Assembly (NCBI GenBank): GCA_902493835.1
Contig: CABURG010000097.1
Coordinates: 1-6,719, forward strand
DNA from: an uncultured Collinsella sp.
Lineage (GTDB): Bacteria > Actinomycetota > Coriobacteriia > Coriobacteriales > Coriobacteriaceae
Length of the DNA stretch: 6,719 nt
Direction: 5' to 3'
Program-made: the position numbers and the translations under genes
Shown here: piece after piece, positions 4,251 to 6,719 of the stretch
Numbering within the stretch: position 1 is the first letter of the stretch
How the letters are laid out: each line of letters begins with the position of its first letter
Notes under the pieces: generated by a model
Told to the model about the DNA's origin: nothing
The model's input: only the letters and a program-made list of their open reading frames with translations
Database searches by the model: none

Positions 4251-4255
4251 AAACA

Positions 4256-4290
4256 GGGCCGCGACACCTATATGGCGTCGTGGCCCTTTT
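4256..4290. terminator. Terminator of the transketolase/EIIA operon (bidirectional)
   Basis: GGGCCGCGACACC (4256-4268) pairs with GGCGTCGTGGCCC (4274-4286), with one wobble and one mismatch per strand, closing a TATAT loop. It lies about 40 bp beyond the EIIA stop on the reverse strand. A TTTT run follows on the forward strand; on the reverse strand the stem is followed by TGTTTG, a weaker tract. It can serve the operon arriving from the right and also stop rightward transcription. Confidence 0.7.
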
Positions 4291-4329
4291 CCTTGGAGAA
4301 GGATCGATTGATTGAACGGGATGACCGTT

Positions 4330-4782
4330 CTAGTCTTCGAGTCCGCTATTGATGAGCTCCGCAATTTCAACGGGATCGGTGCTCGCGCGCACCTTGTCAC
4401 GGAAGCCGGCGTCCATCAGCATCACGGCAGCCTTGGAGAGCAGACGCAGATGCGTGGTTCCAGCCTCGCCGGCGGGCACATACAGCGCGAGCGCAACATC
4501 GACGGGCACCCCATCGAAGCTCGGCCATTCAACGGGCTCGGCCAGTTTAAGCACGGCAACACCCGGCGTGTGGATCGCGTCGCTTTTGGCATGCGGAACG
4601 GCAAAACCGGCGACGAGGCCGGTCTCGGCCTCGTTCTCGCGGGCAATAAAGGCAGCCTCTACGGCAGATGCGTCATCGGCAAAGCCGAGCTCGATGGCCT
4701 GCTCGGACAAATAATGCAGAGCGTCCTCGCGCGAGGCGGCGGTATACCCGATCGTCACTTGGTTGGCAGATACAAATCCCAT
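4330..4782 (-). CDS. PTS EIIA component, fructose/mannitol type (PTS_EIIA_2)
   Basis: A 150-residue single-domain protein, the normal size for a free-standing EIIA-2. The phosphorylated histidine is His64 in GFAVPHAKSDAIHTPGVAVL, the family's active-site motif; the C-terminal LLSKAAVML...FRDKVRAS block also fits. It accepts phosphate from HPr-His and passes it to an EIIB, or acts as a regulatory domain of the PtsN kind. It is the last gene of an operon with both transketolase subunits; the ATG is 11 bp from the preceding stop and its ribosome binding site AAGGAAGG (4788-4795) overlaps that stop, so translation is probably coupled. No EIIB or EIIC gene is present and a terminator follows, so its partner must be elsewhere. 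The transketolase linkage suggests a pentose, pentitol or similar PTS substrate, but that is inference. Confidence 0.9.
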   Translation of the reverse strand: MGFVSANQVTIGYTAASREDALHYLSEQAIELGFADDASAVEAAFIARENEAETGLVAGFAVPHAKSDAIHTPGVAVLKLAEPVEWPSFDGVPVDVALALYVPAGEAGTTHLRLLSKAAVMLMDAGFRDKVRASTDPVEIAELINSGLED

Positions 4783-4793
4783 GGAAACCTTCC

Positions 4794-5732
4794 TTACAAC
4801 ACAGACCTGACCGCAGCTTCGATGCCGTCGGCGTCCAAACCGTACTTATGCAGCAAATCGACCGCAGGGCCGGACTCGCCGTACACATCGTGCACGCCGA
4901 CGCGACGCATCGGCACTGGATGCTGCTCCGCGAGCACCGAGGCAACGGCCTCGCCAAGACCGCCGATAATCGAATGCTCCTCGGCAGTGACCACGCGACC
5001 GGTCTTCTTGGCGCTGGCAACCACCAGGCGCTCATCGAGCGGCTTGATCGTGTGCATGTTGATGACCTCGGCATCGATGCCATCGGCAGCGAGCGCCTCG
5101 GCAGCCTCAAGCGCCTCGGCGACCATGAGGCCGCATGCGACGATAGTCACATCGGACCCCTCGCGCACGACCACGCCGCGACCAATCTTGAACTCATAGC
5201 CCTCGTGGTCGTTGATGACCGGTGTTGCCAGACGGCCGAAGCGCATATAGACTGGCCCCTCAAACTCATAGGCGGCGCGCACGCAAGCGCGAGCCTCGAT
5301 GTCATCGGCGGGAACGATCACCGTCATATCTGGGATCGTGCGCATGAGCGCGATGTCCTCGCAGCACTGATGTGTGGCGCCGTCTTCACCGACCGAGATA
5401 CCCGCATGCGTGGCGCCGATTTTGACGTTGAGGTGCGGATAGCCGATGGAGTTGCGCACCTGCTCGTACGCGCGGCCGGCGGCGAACATGGCAAAGGTGC
5501 TCGCAAAGGCGACGTGGCCCGTGGTTGCAATGCCGGCGGCAAGCCCCATCAAGTTGCTCTCGGCAATGCCGGCATCGTAGAAGCGCTCAGGGTGCGCAGC
5601 CTTAAACTTACCGGTCTGCGTGGCGGCGGCCAGGTCGGCATCGAGCACTACAAAGTCATCGTGCTCATTGCCCAGCTCGACAAGTGCCTCGCCATAGCTA
5701 ACGCGCGTGGCGACTTTCTTGACGTCTGCCAT
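4794..5732 (-). CDS. Transketolase, C-terminal subunit
   Basis: A 312-residue protein equal to the pyrimidine-binding and C-terminal domains of transketolase. RFYDAGIAESNLMGLAAGIA (residues 50-69) holds Glu58, the conserved glutamate that contacts N1' of thiamine diphosphate. ATHAGISVGEDGATHQ (108-123) matches the H-SIGVGEDGPTHQ signature and VIVPADDIEA (138-147) follows as expected. From about residue 190 lies the transketolase C-terminal domain (VTIVACGLMVAEALEAAEAL). It pairs with the N-terminal subunit to transfer two-carbon ketol units between sugar phosphates in the non-oxidative pentose phosphate pathway. Its ATG overlaps the TAA of the upstream gene by one base (TAATG), with GGGGAGGAG at 5738-5746 as ribosome binding site, which favours equimolar synthesis of the two halves. 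DXS is excluded because it is a single chain with a different signature. Confidence 0.93.
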   Translation of the reverse strand: MADVKKVATRVSYGEALVELGNEHDDFVVLDADLAAATQTGKFKAAHPERFYDAGIAESNLMGLAAGIATTGHVAFASTFAMFAAGRAYEQVRNSIGYPHLNVKIGATHAGISVGEDGATHQCCEDIALMRTIPDMTVIVPADDIEARACVRAAYEFEGPVYMRFGRLATPVINDHEGYEFKIGRGVVVREGSDVTIVACGLMVAEALEAAEALAADGIDAEVINMHTIKPLDERLVVASAKKTGRVVTAEEHSIIGGLGEAVASVLAEQHPVPMRRVGVHDVYGESGPAVDLLHKYGLDADGIEAAVRSVL

Positions 5733-6562
5733 TAGAGCTCCTCCCCTGCTGCTGCGAGCTCGGCCATGGCCTGCTCAAACTGTTCATCGTTGGGTGCCTT
5801 GCCGTGCCAGCCCACCTGGTTTTCCATAAAGGAGACGCCCTTGCCCTTCACCGTCTCGGCGATAATGGCCACAGGCGAGGCGCTCACTTTGCGAGCCTCG
5901 GCAAAGGCGGCGGCAATCTGCGCCATGTCGTTACCGTCGGCGAGCTCGACCACATGCCACTTAAAAGCGCGGAACTTGTCGGCAAGTGGCATAGCCGAGT
6001 TGACTTCGTCGATACTGCCGTCAATTTGCAGGCCATTGTGATCGACGATAGCGACGAGGTTATCCAGGTCGTGGTTGCCGGCGAACATGGCCGCCTCCCA
6101 CACCTGGCCCTCCTCGCACTCGCCGTCGCCCAACAGCGTGTAGACGCGGTAGCTGTCGCCCCAGTGCTTTGCGGCGAGCGCCATTCCAACCGCGGCGGAG
6201 ATACCCTGACCGAGCGATCCGGTAGACATGTCGACGCCCGGCGTGTCATTCATATTGGGATGGCCCTGCAGGCGGCTGCCGATATGACGGAGCGTCTCGA
6301 GCTCCTCCTTGGGAAAGAATCCGCGTTCGGCGAGCACGGCATAGAGTGCCGGAGCGCAATGTCCCTTGGAGAGCACAAAGCGATCGCGCTCGGCGCGGCT
6401 CGGATTCGCCGGGTCGACATCCATTTCCTCAAAGTAGAGGTAGGTCATAATGTCGGCGGCGCCAAGCGATCCGCCCGGATGCCCCGACTTGGCGGCGTGG
6501 ACGCCCGTGACAATACCGCGGCGAACCTCATTGGCAATCTTGGCCAGTTCCTGATCGGTCAT
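5732..6562 (-). CDS. Transketolase, N-terminal subunit
   Basis: A 276-residue protein equal to the thiamine-diphosphate-binding domain of transketolase. Conserved blocks are KSGHPGGSLGAAD (25-37, His28), VLSKGHCAPALYA (63-75), GHPN (100-103), STGSLGQGIS (113-122), the GDGECEEGQVWEA motif (145-157) with DHNGLQIDG (174-182) completing the magnesium/ThDP-binding GDG...N pattern, and VKGKGVSFMEN (238-248). It forms the active enzyme with the product of the next gene. Split transketolases are common in Firmicutes, Actinobacteria and archaea. The start at 6562 is chosen over an in-frame ATG at 6601 because AGAGG lies seven bases before it and MTDQELAKIANEVRRG is a typical N-terminus; the 13 extra residues (MLCRAGVLKRGNS) show no homology. 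First gene of the operon. Confidence 0.93.
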   Translation of the reverse strand: MTDQELAKIANEVRRGIVTGVHAAKSGHPGGSLGAADIMTYLYFEEMDVDPANPSRAERDRFVLSKGHCAPALYAVLAERGFFPKEELETLRHIGSRLQGHPNMNDTPGVDMSTGSLGQGISAAVGMALAAKHWGDSYRVYTLLGDGECEEGQVWEAAMFAGNHDLDNLVAIVDHNGLQIDGSIDEVNSAMPLADKFRAFKWHVVELADGNDMAQIAAAFAEARKVSASPVAIIAETVKGKGVSFMENQVGWHGKAPNDEQFEQAMAELAAAGEEL

Positions 6563-6569
6563 GGAGTTT

Positions 6570-6574
6570 CCTCT
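6570..6574 (-). promoter_or_regulatory. Ribosome binding site fixing the transketolase N-subunit start
   Basis: The reverse strand reads AGAGG, then AAACTCC, then the ATG at 6562, a seven-base spacing. The ATG at 6601 has no comparable site. Confidence 0.7.
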
Positions 6575-6608
6575 CTTGAGCACGCCGGCCCGGCATAACA
6601 AAAGCTGA

Positions 6609-6647
6609 CGTTAGATAACGATACTTTTGAAAACACTGGAAAATCAA
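6609..6647 (-). promoter_or_regulatory. Candidate promoter and operator-like palindrome of the transketolase operon
   Basis: On the reverse strand TTGATT (6647-6642), an 18-bp spacer and TATCGT (6623-6618) give a four-of-six plus four-of-six sigma-A-like promoter with a leader of about 50 nt. A 12-bp inverted repeat, CGTTA-GA-TAACG (6609-6620), overlaps the -10 box and start region, a position suited to repression. An alternative -10, TACAAT at 6681-6676 on the reverse strand, lies further upstream with no good -35 and would give a leader of about 107 nt. Confidence 0.35.
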
Positions 6648-6719
6648 GGTTTTTCGAGCGACGGACAAGCAGGGTATTGTACTAAAAACTGAATACGACG
6701 CAGAAGCGGCGTTTCTTAC

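Noticed and set aside
4312..5735. Long forward reading frames (295 and 355 codons) across the operon
   Set aside because: They are shadows opposite the EIIA and transketolase C-subunit genes, which carry clear family motifs and ribosome binding sites on the reverse strand.
5804..6598. 264-codon forward reading frame
   Set aside because: It is a shadow opposite the transketolase N-subunit gene, whose ThDP motif is unambiguous.
6695..6717. Possible small terminator at the right edge
   Set aside because: The stem ACGACGC/GCGGCGT has a mismatch and a broken TTTCTT tail, and the gene it would serve is not in the window. The evidence is too weak to list.

Overview
The window looks like a chromosomal stretch from a GC-rich, fermentative, gut-type actinobacterium, most likely Coriobacteriia and probably Collinsella-like. 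That assignment is an inference from the GC-rich codon use, the split transketolase, the PTS component, LarE and a family of short hairpin repeats around a GGGACAGG core. It is not proven by any marker gene in the window.

Layout from left to right. Positions 1-229 (-) hold the first 76 codons of glmS, running off the left edge. Positions 230-541 form a divergent control region between glmS and a LacI-family repressor gene (542-1654, +); it contains an inverted half-site cluster upstream of glmS, two GGGACAGG-core hairpins and a CG-centred operator-like palindrome in front of lacI. A bidirectional terminator lies between lacI and a convergent HAD phosphatase gene (1768-2418, -). A second divergent region separates the HAD gene from larE (2586-3464, +).

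Positions 3465-4329 hold about 0.87 kb with no intact gene but a great deal of structure: a perfect 12-bp hairpin directly after the larE stop, a 94-nt nested palindrome, two direct copies of a 50-nt hairpin repeat bracketing about 0.5 kb, a decayed winged-helix coding remnant, ten copies of the octamer TCTCTCTA/TAGAGAGA in both orientations, a hairpin with 24-bp perfect arms, and a terminator. Positions 4330-6562 (-) are a three-gene operon: transketolase N-terminal subunit, transketolase C-terminal subunit and a fructose/mannitol-type PTS EIIA. Its promoter region fills the right end.

The recognisable genes concern sugar and central carbon metabolism: amino-sugar synthesis (GlmS), the non-oxidative pentose phosphate pathway (transketolase), PTS phosphotransfer (EIIA), a sugar-phosphate phosphatase or mutase-like enzyme (HAD), sugar-type repression (LacI) and nickel-pincer cofactor synthesis for lactate racemase-type enzymes (LarE). 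None of the genes is itself novel. The part most worth a second look is the structured non-coding interval 3492-4250, which I can describe but cannot assign to a known system.
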